Notes under the pieces: generated by a model | Databases searched by the model: none | What the model saw: only the letters and a program-made list of their open reading frames with translations | Told to the model about the DNA's origin: nothing | Assembly: GCF_902825325.1 (NCBI RefSeq) | Contig: NZ_CADEAR010000003.1 | Location: 124,001 to 188,000 of the forward strand | Reading direction: 5' to 3' | DNA: 64,000 nucleotides | From: Brucella tritici | GTDB lineage: Bacteria > Pseudomonadota > Alphaproteobacteria > Rhizobiales > Rhizobiaceae | Translations under genes and position numbers: made by a program | Part shown: positions 37,741 to 45,874 of the stretch, piece by piece | How the letters are laid out: every line of letters starts with the position of its first letter | How positions within the stretch are numbered: the stretch's first letter is position 1

Positions 37741-37820
37741 CCGCATATTAGTCGAAGACTATTCGAATGTTTTTGCTATTTGTCGCATATTATGCGAATT
37801 TCGGCACATCTTGCGCATAT
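37741..37820. promoter_or_regulatory. Candidate Lrp-type operators between alr and the Lrp gene
   Basis: The 241-base divergent region has TCGCATA-T-TATGCGA (37783-37797), a perfect palindrome around one central base, ATTCGAAT (37761-37768), and further GCATAT half-sites at 37743 and 37815. Regularly spaced, AT-rich dyads of this kind suit Lrp/AsnC regulators, which bind several phased sites. Confidence 0.6.
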
Positions 37821-37846
37821 TTTAGCTTTCAGGTTGAAGATTATTC

Positions 37847-38314
37847 ATGCCGACGCTCGACAGTATTGACCGCAATATCATCCGCTGCCTGCGCCGGGAT
37901 GGGCGCATGACCAACAGCCATCTTGCCAGCGAAGTGGGGCTTTCGCAGTCCGCCTGCCTGCGGAGGGTGCAAATATTGGAGGAAAGCGGCGTTATCCGTG
38001 GCTATACGGCCATCGTCGGCTCATCCGATGGTGATGAGCGGCTGGTCGCCATCGTGCGTATCACGCTCGACCGGCAGACGGAGGAATTCCTGAACCGTTT
38101 CGAGGAGGCCGTGCGGCGGCACCCGGAAGTACAGGAATGCTATCTCATGACGGGGGACGCGGATTATATTCTGCGTGTCGAAGCCGAAAATGCTGCGGCT
38201 TATGAGATCATTCACAAGGAAATCCTGTCGCGACTGCCCGGCGTCGCGCGCATCCATTCCAGTTTCGCCATCCGAACGGTGCTCCTGTCGAAAGCGCCGA
38301 CTTCACGCGGCTGA
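37847..38314 (+). CDS. Lrp/AsnC-family regulator (DadR-like)
   Basis: 155 residues: helix-turn-helix (about 5-55; D-R-N-I-I-R-C-L-R-R-D-G-R and L-S-Q-S-A-C-L-R-R-V) and a C-terminal RAM effector domain (about 65-145; E-C-Y-L-M-T-G-D-A-D-Y-I-L-R-V). Divergent from the alr-dadA operon, so it is probably the alanine-responsive activator of that pathway. Confidence 0.9.
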   Translation: MPTLDSIDRNIIRCLRRDGRMTNSHLASEVGLSQSACLRRVQILEESGVIRGYTAIVGSSDGDERLVAIVRITLDRQTEEFLNRFEEAVRRHPEVQECYLMTGDADYILRVEAENAAAYEIIHKEILSRLPGVARIHSSFAIRTVLLSKAPTSRG

Positions 38315-38317
38315 AAT

Positions 38318-38347
38318 GAAAAAAGCCCGGCACTGACCGGGCTTTTC
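38318..38347. terminator. Bidirectional terminator between Lrp gene and outer-membrane gene
   Basis: AAAAGCCCGG (38321-38330), six-base loop, CCGGGCTTTT, with A- and T-runs on both sides. Serves the two convergent genes. Confidence 0.92.
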
Positions 38348-38365
38348 TATTCAAACGTATCCTTT

Positions 38366-39223
38366 TTAACGGAATTCGTAGCGAAGACCGGCACGGATCG
38401 TGTGCATGTTGAAGCCATTGTCCTTGGCCTGCGTTCCGGTTGCGCCCGGTCCTTCAGCATTGCCGTAAGGATTGGTGCTGCGGTCGGCGGCGTCGAAACC
38501 GTAGGCTTTGCCGCCATTGATGCGCATATAGCGGTAGCCGACATCCAGCTTGAGTTGCTCGGTCAGATCGTAGCTGACACCGGCCATTAGAGCCATTGCA
38601 AAGCGCCAGCTGTCCAGCCCGTCCTTTTCGCTTGAATAGGTGCAGCCAGCACAAACTTCATGGGTCTTCCAGTCGTCATATTGTACATAGGCAGCGCCCA
38701 GACCGGCGCCTAAATAAGGTGTGACTGGTCCTACGCGCGGCAGGTCGACATAGGCGTTAGCCATGGCCGTCCAGATATTGGCCGTCGAAGAATCCTCGTA
38801 ATTGCAATTATCCTCAACCGGGTTGAAGCCCTTGCTGGATTTCACATAGCTTGGGCAGGCGGTGCGCCCGTTGATGCCCGCGCGGAAGAAGTCGAGCGTG
38901 GCATCGGCACGGAACATGTCGGTGAAGCGGTAACCGACACCCACTCCATAAGTCGCGCCTGCCTTGAGGTTGAAATCGTCATAGCGCAGCGTATCGTCAA
39001 TGCCGCGATAGGGCGGATCGAACTGGTTCCAGAAGCTCCAGTCGCCATCCGTGCTCGATTTGAAATTGTAACCGAGGTCGCCACGAATATACCAGCCGGA
39101 GGAATTAACCGGTTCCGGCATGGGCTCGATGACAGGGTCTGCAATTATATCGGCGGCAAACGCCGCTCCTGATCCCGCCATCAGACTGATAGCCACGATG
39201 GCAATGGCGGAAGTGCACTTCAT
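38366..39223 (-). CDS. Outer-membrane beta-barrel protein, Omp25/Omp31-like
   Basis: 285 residues from ATG 39223 with a signal peptide ending A-F-A-A (about 22). The body has alternating strands, including G-W-Y-I-R-G-D-L-G-Y-N-F near 48, G-V-G-V-G-Y-R-F near 100 and the closing R-A-G-L-R-Y-E-F-R. This fits small eight-stranded surface barrels of the Omp25/Omp31/porin family. Two loops carry cysteine pairs (T-A-C-P/N-C-N-Y and V-C-A-G-C-T), unusual for the family. Monocistronic, with terminator 38318-38347. Confidence 0.82.
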   Translation of the reverse strand: MKCTSAIAIVAISLMAGSGAAFAADIIADPVIEPMPEPVNSSGWYIRGDLGYNFKSSTDGDWSFWNQFDPPYRGIDDTLRYDDFNLKAGATYGVGVGYRFTDMFRADATLDFFRAGINGRTACPSYVKSSKGFNPVEDNCNYEDSSTANIWTAMANAYVDLPRVGPVTPYLGAGLGAAYVQYDDWKTHEVCAGCTYSSEKDGLDSWRFAMALMAGVSYDLTEQLKLDVGYRYMRINGGKAYGFDAADRSTNPYGNAEGPGATGTQAKDNGFNMHTIRAGLRYEFR

Positions 39224-39386
39224 CGGTTCCCACTCCAAATCCGAACAGAAAAACGGCCACGAGCCGTACTGCCGAATATGGTAAAGAGATATGTTTAACA
39301 CTTGGTTATTTTTAAGTAACTTTGCGGTGCATCATTCGCCGGTACTCGCGTGTGGCGCGATATTATAAAAGTAATTGCTAAAATAT

Positions 39387-39411
39387 CGGAGCCGACGCGA
39401 AGCCGGCTCCG
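39387..39411 (-). terminator. Likely terminator of lldD
   Basis: CGGAGCCG (39387-39394) pairs with CGGCTCCG (39404-39411), followed on the minus strand by ATATTTTAG. The remainder of 39224-39418 contains the promoter side of the barrel gene. Confidence 0.65.
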
Positions 39412-39418
39412 TTAGCTG

Positions 39419-40564
39419 TCAAAAATCTATGGAATGGATGATCGACTTGTCGATATCGTTGATATCGCGCTTGCCGCAAAGCGCCATCGTGACATCCAGT
39501 TCCTTGCGGATGATTTCCAGCGCCAGCGTTACGCCATCCTTGCCCATCGCGCCGAGGCCATAGAGGAACGGACGGCCGATGAACACACCCTGCGCACCGA
39601 GCGCGCGGGCTTTAAGCACATCCTGACCGGAGCGGATACCGCCATCGACATGCACTTCGATCTTGTCGCCGACAGCGTCAACGATCGGCTGCAGCATGGA
39701 GATAGAAGACGGTGCGCCATCAAGCTGACGTCCACCGTGGTTCGACACGATGATTGCGTCTGCACCTGACTTTGCCGCCATCCTGGCGTCTTCGGCATCG
39801 AGAATGCCCTTGAGGATGAGCTTGCCACCCCATTGTTCCTTGATCCAGGCCACGTCGTTCCAGTTGAGCTGCGGATCGAACTGTTCCGCCGTCCAGGAGG
39901 AAAGCGAGGAAAGGTCGGTGACGTTCTTGGCGTGACCGGCGATGTTGCGGAATGTGCGGCGCTGCGTGCCCATCATGCCAAGGCACCAGCCGGGGCGGGT
40001 CGCCATCTGCCAGATATGCTTTGGGGTGAATTTCGGCGGAGCTGAAAGGCCGTTGCGGATATCCTTGTGGCGCTGGCCGAGAATCTGAAGGTCGAGTGTC
40101 AGCACCAATGCCGAGCAACCGGCAGCCTTGGCGCGACCGATCAGATTCTTCACGAAGTCGCGGTCCTTCATCACGTAGAGCTGGAACCAGAACGGCTTCT
40201 TGGTGACCGAAGCGACATCTTCAATGGAGCAGATGCTCATGGTCGAAAGGGTGAAGGAAACGCCGAAGGCTTCAGCTGCTTGCGCTGCCAGCATTTCACC
40301 GTCGGCGTGCTGCATGCCTGTCAGGCCTGTCGGGGCGAGCGCTACCGGCATGGACACTTTTTCGCCGATCATCGTCGTTTCCAGCGAACGGTTCGTCATG
40401 TCGACGAGGACGCGCTGGCGCAGCTTGATCTTCTTGAAGTCGTCTTCGTTTGCGCGATATGTCGACTCGGTCCAGGCACCAGAATCCGCGTAATCAAAGA
40501 ACATCTTGGGGACGCGGCGCTGGGCAAGCCGCTTCAAATCGGCGATTTCAACGATGTTGGGCAT
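39419..40564 (-). CDS. lldD: L-lactate dehydrogenase (FMN-dependent, quinone-linked)
   Basis: 381-residue 2-hydroxy-acid oxidase-family flavoenzyme. The catalytic His and FMN-binding Arg are in V-S-N-H-G-G-R-Q-L-D-G-A (about 278-290), and the second phosphate site in D-G-G-I-R-S-G-Q-D-V (about 310-320). The R-V-P-K-M-F-F-D-Y opening is that of LldD, a membrane-associated enzyme that oxidises L-lactate to pyruvate. GGGGT lies about 10 bases before ATG. Alone in its transcript. Confidence 0.9.
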   Translation of the reverse strand: MPNIVEIADLKRLAQRRVPKMFFDYADSGAWTESTYRANEDDFKKIKLRQRVLVDMTNRSLETTMIGEKVSMPVALAPTGLTGMQHADGEMLAAQAAEAFGVSFTLSTMSICSIEDVASVTKKPFWFQLYVMKDRDFVKNLIGRAKAAGCSALVLTLDLQILGQRHKDIRNGLSAPPKFTPKHIWQMATRPGWCLGMMGTQRRTFRNIAGHAKNVTDLSSLSSWTAEQFDPQLNWNDVAWIKEQWGGKLILKGILDAEDARMAAKSGADAIIVSNHGGRQLDGAPSSISMLQPIVDAVGDKIEVHVDGGIRSGQDVLKARALGAQGVFIGRPFLYGLGAMGKDGVTLALEIIRKELDVTMALCGKRDINDIDKSIIHSIDF

Positions 40565-40766
40565 CTATCCCACCCCTTGTGGTAATTTTTCTTGACCAAT
40601 CGCATGACGGATCGCGCGGCTGAAATCAAGTACGAACAAGTATCGAATAACAATTGCCTCGCGGTTAATTGAAGGAACAGGTAATTCCACTTATGATATT
40701 GGCACCCGCCCAAGGCATCTTTTTGCTAGTGAGAAGGCGGTCCCGCAATTGGTTAGAGGGTAACGG

Positions 40767-43079
40767 ATGAGCAAGGCCACCAAAACCGGTTTCATCGGCA
40801 AGCGATCCGCTGCAGCAGGCGGATGGGGTGCATTGAAAAGCTGCGGCAAGCAACTGCTTGCAAGCGGCGCTCCGCTCTCCGGCGCGCGCACGCTTCTCAA
40901 GGCAAACCAGCCTGACGGGTTTGATTGCCCCGGTTGTGCCTGGGGTGATCCGGAGCATGGCTCTTCCTTCGAATTTTGCGAGAACGGCGTGAAGGCTGTC
41001 GCCTGGGAGGCAACCGACCGGCGTACAACGCCTGCCTTCTTCCGCGAACATACGGTTTCGCAATTGCGCAGCTGGACGGATTACGATCTGGAAAATACCG
41101 GTCGTTTGACCCATCCGATGCGGTACAACGCTTCGACCGATCAGTATGAAGTCGTCGAATGGGATGAGGCGTTCAAGACTATCGGCGACATTCTCAAGAG
41201 TTTCGACAGTCCGAACCGGGTTGAGTTCTATACGTCGGGTCGCGCCTCGAACGAGGCTGCGTTTCTCTATCAGTTGTTTGTGCGCGCCTATGGGACCAAC
41301 AATTTCCCTGACTGCTCCAATATGTGCCACGAGGCAAGCGGCGTTGCACTGAAACAGTCGGTTGGCGTCGGCAAGGGGACAGTGCTGCTGGAAGATTTCG
41401 AAATGGCCGATGCCATTTTCGTCGTTGGCCAGAATCCGGGCACCAATCATCCGCGCATGCTGGGTGATTTGCGCCGTGCTGCCGAGCGCGGCGCGCGCAT
41501 TGTCGTTTTCAATCCGATCCGCGAACGCGGGCTGGAGCGGTTCGCCGATCCGCAGAACAAGCTTGAAATGCTGCATGGCGGCAGCGAAGCCATAGCGAGC
41601 GACTATTTCCAGCCGCGCCTTGGCGGCGATCTTGCCGCTTTCCGTGGTATGGCCAAGGCGATTTTCGCGGCGGACGATGCGGCACTCGCCGCAGGCAAGC
41701 CCTCGATCCTCGATCGGGAGTTTCTCTGTACACATACGGCTGAACTGGAAGCCTATCGGGCGGCTGTTGACGCGACCTCATGGGAAGAAATTGAGGACCA
41801 GTCGGGGCTTCTCCGGCAGTCACTGGAGCGCGCGGCGCAAGTCTATATGGAATCGGAACGGGTTATCTGTACCTGGGCGATGGGCATCACCCAGCACCGC
41901 CATTCGGTGATCACGATCCGCGAAATTACCAATTTCATGCTGTTGCGCGGCAATATTGGCAGGCCGGGCGCCGGGCTCTGTCCGGTGCGCGGCCATTCAA
42001 ACGTGCAGGGCGATCGTACCGTCGGCATCAATGAACGGCCTCCGGTCGCATTTCTCGATGCTCTTGAAAAGGAATTCGGCTTTGATGTTCCGCGTGAGCC
42101 GGGTCACAATGTTCTGGGTGCCATTGGTGCCATGCTCGACGGGTCTGCTCAGGCCTTCATCGGCCTTGGCGGCAATTTCGCACGCGCTACTCCGGATAGC
42201 CCGCTTATTTCGAAAGCGCTTTCCGGTCAGCACCTGACGGTCCATATCGCGACCAAGCTCAACCATTCGCATCTGGTGCCGGGGCGGGAATCTTTCATTC
42301 TGCCATGCCTTGGCCGCACAGAAATCGACCTCAATTCCAGAGGTGTGGCGCAGATCGTGACGGTTGAGGATTCCATGAGCATGGTGCATGGCTCAGGCGG
42401 CATCAACGCACCTGCATCTGCACATCTGCGTTCGGAAGTGGCGATCATTGCGGGCATGGCGCAGGCGACACTCGGCGCTAACCTGGTCGATTGGCTGGAG
42501 CTTGCTGACGACTATGATCTTATCCGCAATCATATCGCTCGTGTGCTGCCGGACTTCTATGATTTCAATGAGCGCGTGCGGGTCCCGCGCGGCTTCCACT
42601 TGCGCAACTCTGCCCGCGAGCTGGAATGGAACACGGCAAAGGGCAAGGCCACATTCTGGACCGGCGCTCTGCCGGAAACTGTCGAACATCAGCAGGCGCG
42701 TGGTATGCCGGGGCGTTATGTGCTGCAGACATTCCGCAGCCATGATCAGTACAACACGACTATTTATGGCATGGATGATCGCTATCGCGGCGTTTACGGC
42801 GAGCGGCAAGTGGTCTTCATGAATGCGGATGATATGGCGGATATCGGTGTCGAGGCCGGTGATCGGGCTGATATTGTCGGCGAATTCGACGATGGTGTGG
42901 AGCGTATTGCGCAGAATTTCCGCTTTGTGCCCTACGATATCCCGCGCGGCTGTATCGCAGGCTACTATCCGGAAATGAATGTGCTGGTGCCGCTCGCCAG
43001 TTCCGGTGATGAAAGTTACACGCCGACCTCGAAATCTGTGATTGTTTCGTTCCGTCCTCTTAAACCGGCTGCCGCATGA
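40767..43079 (+). CDS. FdhF/YdeP-family molybdopterin oxidoreductase
   Basis: 770 residues, a bis-MGD molybdoenzyme related to formate dehydrogenase alpha subunits and E. coli YdeP (acid resistance). N-terminal cysteines F-D-C-P-G-C (53, 56) and F-E-F-C (about 71) give only a C-X2-C-X14-C pattern, fewer than the four of a classical Fe4S4 site. N-M-C-H-E-A-S-G (about 190) is at the Mo-ligand position. A C-terminal molydop_binding domain (about 645-765) is present. Substrate unknown. Its stop overlaps the start of a small wHTH-like gene (ATGA). Confidence 0.87.
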   Translation: MSKATKTGFIGKRSAAAGGWGALKSCGKQLLASGAPLSGARTLLKANQPDGFDCPGCAWGDPEHGSSFEFCENGVKAVAWEATDRRTTPAFFREHTVSQLRSWTDYDLENTGRLTHPMRYNASTDQYEVVEWDEAFKTIGDILKSFDSPNRVEFYTSGRASNEAAFLYQLFVRAYGTNNFPDCSNMCHEASGVALKQSVGVGKGTVLLEDFEMADAIFVVGQNPGTNHPRMLGDLRRAAERGARIVVFNPIRERGLERFADPQNKLEMLHGGSEAIASDYFQPRLGGDLAAFRGMAKAIFAADDAALAAGKPSILDREFLCTHTAELEAYRAAVDATSWEEIEDQSGLLRQSLERAAQVYMESERVICTWAMGITQHRHSVITIREITNFMLLRGNIGRPGAGLCPVRGHSNVQGDRTVGINERPPVAFLDALEKEFGFDVPREPGHNVLGAIGAMLDGSAQAFIGLGGNFARATPDSPLISKALSGQHLTVHIATKLNHSHLVPGRESFILPCLGRTEIDLNSRGVAQIVTVEDSMSMVHGSGGINAPASAHLRSEVAIIAGMAQATLGANLVDWLELADDYDLIRNHIARVLPDFYDFNERVRVPRGFHLRNSARELEWNTAKGKATFWTGALPETVEHQQARGMPGRYVLQTFRSHDQYNTTIYGMDDRYRGVYGERQVVFMNADDMADIGVEAGDRADIVGEFDDGVERIAQNFRFVPYDIPRGCIAGYYPEMNVLVPLASSGDESYTPTSKSVIVSFRPLKPAAA

Positions 43080-43375
43080 TGGATGAGGGCGAGGCGGAAT
43101 ATATGGCGTTCGTCGAGGCTCTCATGAGTGCGGCCAGCAGCCTTACCGGTCTTGGTGCGGGGATTGTCGCCGCGCTGGCACTGGATATTGCATCGGACAG
43201 TCGAACTTTTGCGCGGTTATTGGGTGTTGCGCACGCGCTGGTGCTCCGGGAAATTTCGGTGCTCGGCGAGGATCACGGCTATATAAGGATCAGGCATCGC
43301 GATCCGCGGACACAACGTACGCGCTACGAATTAAGCGCCGCAGGGCAAAGAATTATCGAGAGGATAGAAAGGTAG
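43076..43375 (+). CDS. Small winged-helix-like hypothetical protein
   Basis: 99 residues, starting in the ATGA that ends the molybdoenzyme gene. The N-terminal half has a helical segment rich in Ala/Gly. The C-terminal half (H-A-L-V-L-R-E-I-S-V-L-G-E-D, then I-R-I-R-H-R-D-P-R-T-Q-R-T-R-Y-E-L-S) resembles the recognition helix and wing of MarR-like winged-helix proteins. Similarity is by pattern only; I do not recognise the family. Tight coupling suggests it regulates or helps mature the enzyme. Confidence 0.65.
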   Translation: MMDEGEAEYMAFVEALMSAASSLTGLGAGIVAALALDIASDSRTFARLLGVAHALVLREISVLGEDHGYIRIRHRDPRTQRTRYELSAAGQRIIERIER

Positions 43376-43616
43376 TACGACGCTCACGATGATGGGCTGT
43401 CATTCTATTCGGGAAAAACTCCCAGAATTTATCAAAGAAATACGTCTCTACTTATAAATATCTTGATACGTGACTGAGTACGTCAGTTGCTTCGAAATTT
43501 GTATTTTCCGTGTCTTTATTAGTGATAACTATGATTCATTATCTTTTACCATGGCGCTGTTTTTTGCATAGTTTTAGTGCATTCTCAATGAAACCGAACC
43601 AGTGAGAATCGTGCAA

Positions 43617-44768
43617 ATGGCGGTAAAATCATTCACTTACGGCTTATGGAATGGGTGGAAGCAGATTTTGCGACCAGGCCCCTACCGGAAAAGTCGTGGC
43701 ATGCTAGCGGGCTTGGCTCTTCTGCTGGCGACGGGGTCTTTTGCTTATGCGGAGTCGTTTGATGTCGTTCCAGTAGCGGTCTTAAAGGCCGAGGCGAGTG
43801 ACTATCAGCCGAAACTGACATTGTCAGGCGCGATAGCGGCTCGCTCACTCGTCAACGTCTCTTTCCGCCTGAATGGTCAGGTAGTCGAACGTATGGCAGA
43901 AATCGGCCAGCACGTGGAGAAGGGTCAATCCCTGGCGCGTATCGACAATGTCGAGCAGCAAGCCAATCTGCGTGTTGCACAGGCTACGAAAGACGCCGCA
44001 CAGGCGCAACTCGTGCAGGCGCAGGCCAATTTCACACGTCAGAAGGCCTTGCTCGCCCAAGGGTTTACGACGCGCAGCACCTATGATCAGGCAAACCAAA
44101 ACCTGCAGACGGCTCAGAGCGCTCTTTCCAGCGCTGAAAGCGAGTTTAATGATGCGCGCGATCAGCTGTCCTACACGGAATTGCTGGCGCCTGTTACCGG
44201 TATGATAACTGCGCGCAATATCGAGACTGGTCAGGTCGTTCAAGCGGCGCAGACAGCCTTTTCCATTGCTGAGGACGGTCCGCGCGATGCTGTCTTCGAT
44301 GTGCAGGAAACATTAGTCAATCATGCCAAGATCGGCATGGGGGTCACGATTTCCTTGCTCTCCGATGTGTCCGTAACCGCTGAAGGCAAGATCCGTGAAA
44401 TTTCGCCGGTGGTCGATTCACAAACCGGCACAGTCCGGGTGAAGGTGGGGATAGCACGGACACCGCCGCAGATGGCGCTGGGCGCCACCGTAACAGGCAC
44501 GGTTCATATGGATGTTCTGCGGGTGATCGCTCTGCCGTGGAGTGCGATGACGTCGGATGCGGGGCGCACAGCCGTTTGGCGAATTGCAAAAGATTCCAAA
44601 GTCGCAACACTCGTTCCAATCAAGGTCCTTGCCTATGAGAAGGAACGGCTGATCGTGGAAGGCGGCTTGCAGGAAGGCGAGCTGATCGTGACTGCGGGTG
44701 CGCAGATGCTGCGCTCCGGCGAGCCGACTGAAATTGTGCAGGGGCCAGAAGGAACCGTCTCGCAATGA
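43617..44768 (+). CDS. RND efflux periplasmic adaptor (first)
   Basis: 383 residues from ATG 43617; GTG codons at 43602 and 43611 are weaker alternatives. An N-terminal membrane or signal segment (about 28-46, M-L-A-G-L-A-L-L-L-A) is followed by the HlyD/AcrA layout: split lipoyl domain (S-F-R-L-N-G-Q-V; L-A-P-V-T-G-M-I), a Gln/Ala-rich coiled-coil hairpin (about 120-185) and beta-barrel. The 241-base gap upstream is AT-rich and should hold the operon promoter; no operator was recognised. It overlaps the next gene by ATGA. Confidence 0.87.
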   Translation: MAVKSFTYGLWNGWKQILRPGPYRKSRGMLAGLALLLATGSFAYAESFDVVPVAVLKAEASDYQPKLTLSGAIAARSLVNVSFRLNGQVVERMAEIGQHVEKGQSLARIDNVEQQANLRVAQATKDAAQAQLVQAQANFTRQKALLAQGFTTRSTYDQANQNLQTAQSALSSAESEFNDARDQLSYTELLAPVTGMITARNIETGQVVQAAQTAFSIAEDGPRDAVFDVQETLVNHAKIGMGVTISLLSDVSVTAEGKIREISPVVDSQTGTVRVKVGIARTPPQMALGATVTGTVHMDVLRVIALPWSAMTSDAGRTAVWRIAKDSKVATLVPIKVLAYEKERLIVEGGLQEGELIVTAGAQMLRSGEPTEIVQGPEGTVSQ

Positions 44769-45874
44769 AGCAGATAATCCAGTTTCCCATGATGCGATCG
44801 ATGGGGTGTATCGTCGTGCTTGGTGCGGCGGTTCTGCTCAGCGCCTGTGGCAAGGAAGAAGAGAAGCAAGCGAACACGGACGTTGTGCGACCGGTGCTCT
44901 ATATGGTCGTTGAGCCGAAGCCGGTTACCCAGACGGGTTTTGCCGGTACGATTGAACCGCGTTACTCGACCGATCTCGCTTTCCGGGTACTTGGGCGCAT
45001 CATCAACCGGCCCGTTCAGGTTGGTGATCTCGTTCAGAAGAACGAAATGGTTGCGATGGTCGATCCGTCCACGCTTGATCTGGCGGTGCAGTCCGCACGC
45101 GCCGATCTTGCCAGCGCTCAGGCGCAATATGCAAACGCTTCGGCAAGCGAAGAACGCCAGCATATCTTGCTGAAAGGCAATAATGTCTCGCAAGCCGACT
45201 ATGATGCAGCCAAACAGGGGCGCGACAGTGCCGAAGCGGGTCTTGAAAAGGCTCAGGCCAGTCTGAAGATGGCGCAGAATCAGCGCAGCTATGCAGTGTT
45301 GCGTCCAGATTTCGACGGTGTCATCTCCGCAACGAATGCGGAAGTCGGTCAGGTGGTTGCGGCTGGACAGACCGTGATGACAGTCGCACGTCCCGATATT
45401 CGCGAAGCGGTGCTCGATATTCCCGATAGCATGACGCAATATTTTGAACAGGGCACGCCGTTCAATGTGCAGTTGCAGGCTGATCCTGGTGTCACCGGGC
45501 AGGGAACCGTGCGTGAAGTTGCCCCACAGGCAGATGCTCAGACTCGTACGCGGCGTGTGCGTATTGCGCTTGAAAATCCGCCGGAGGGCTTTCGCCTCGG
45601 TGCGACGATCCGGGCCGTTATGGCTGCGCCTGAACGGAATCTTGTGACGATGCCGATCCAGGCCTTGCTCGATGAAAATGGCAAGACGAGCATCTGGATT
45701 ATTGATCCGCATAAACAGACGGTTTCTCTTCATGATGTGCAGGTTATCCAACGGGATGGCAACAGTTTCGTTGCCGGTGGCGTGGATGTCGGAAGCTATG
45801 TGGCGATTGCCGGTGTGCATGAGTTGAAGGAAGGACAGAAGGTCCGCCTGAACGAGAAAGGAACAGGCCTGTGA
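44765..45874 (+). CDS. RND efflux periplasmic adaptor (second, lipoprotein)
   Basis: 369 residues with a lipoprotein signal: lipobox L-S-A-C-G at about residues 25-29, so it should be anchored in the inner membrane by a lipid. The rest repeats the adaptor plan: lipoyl halves (F-R-V-L-G-R-I-I; V-L-R-P-D-F-D-G-V-I), coiled coil (about 100-150) and barrel. Two different adaptors followed by one pump recalls the P. aeruginosa TriABC arrangement. Coupled to both neighbours by four-base overlaps (ATGA and GTGA). Confidence 0.87.
   Translation: MKQIIQFPMMRSMGCIVVLGAAVLLSACGKEEEKQANTDVVRPVLYMVVEPKPVTQTGFAGTIEPRYSTDLAFRVLGRIINRPVQVGDLVQKNEMVAMVDPSTLDLAVQSARADLASAQAQYANASASEERQHILLKGNNVSQADYDAAKQGRDSAEAGLEKAQASLKMAQNQRSYAVLRPDFDGVISATNAEVGQVVAAGQTVMTVARPDIREAVLDIPDSMTQYFEQGTPFNVQLQADPGVTGQGTVREVAPQADAQTRTRRVRIALENPPEGFRLGATIRAVMAAPERNLVTMPIQALLDENGKTSIWIIDPHKQTVSLHDVQVIQRDGNSFVAGGVDVGSYVAIAGVHELKEGQKVRLNEKGTGL

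Noticed and set aside
40665-41735. 356-codon minus-strand frame opposite the YdeP-like gene
   Set aside because: Composition-driven mirror of a real gene; no start signal and no domain.
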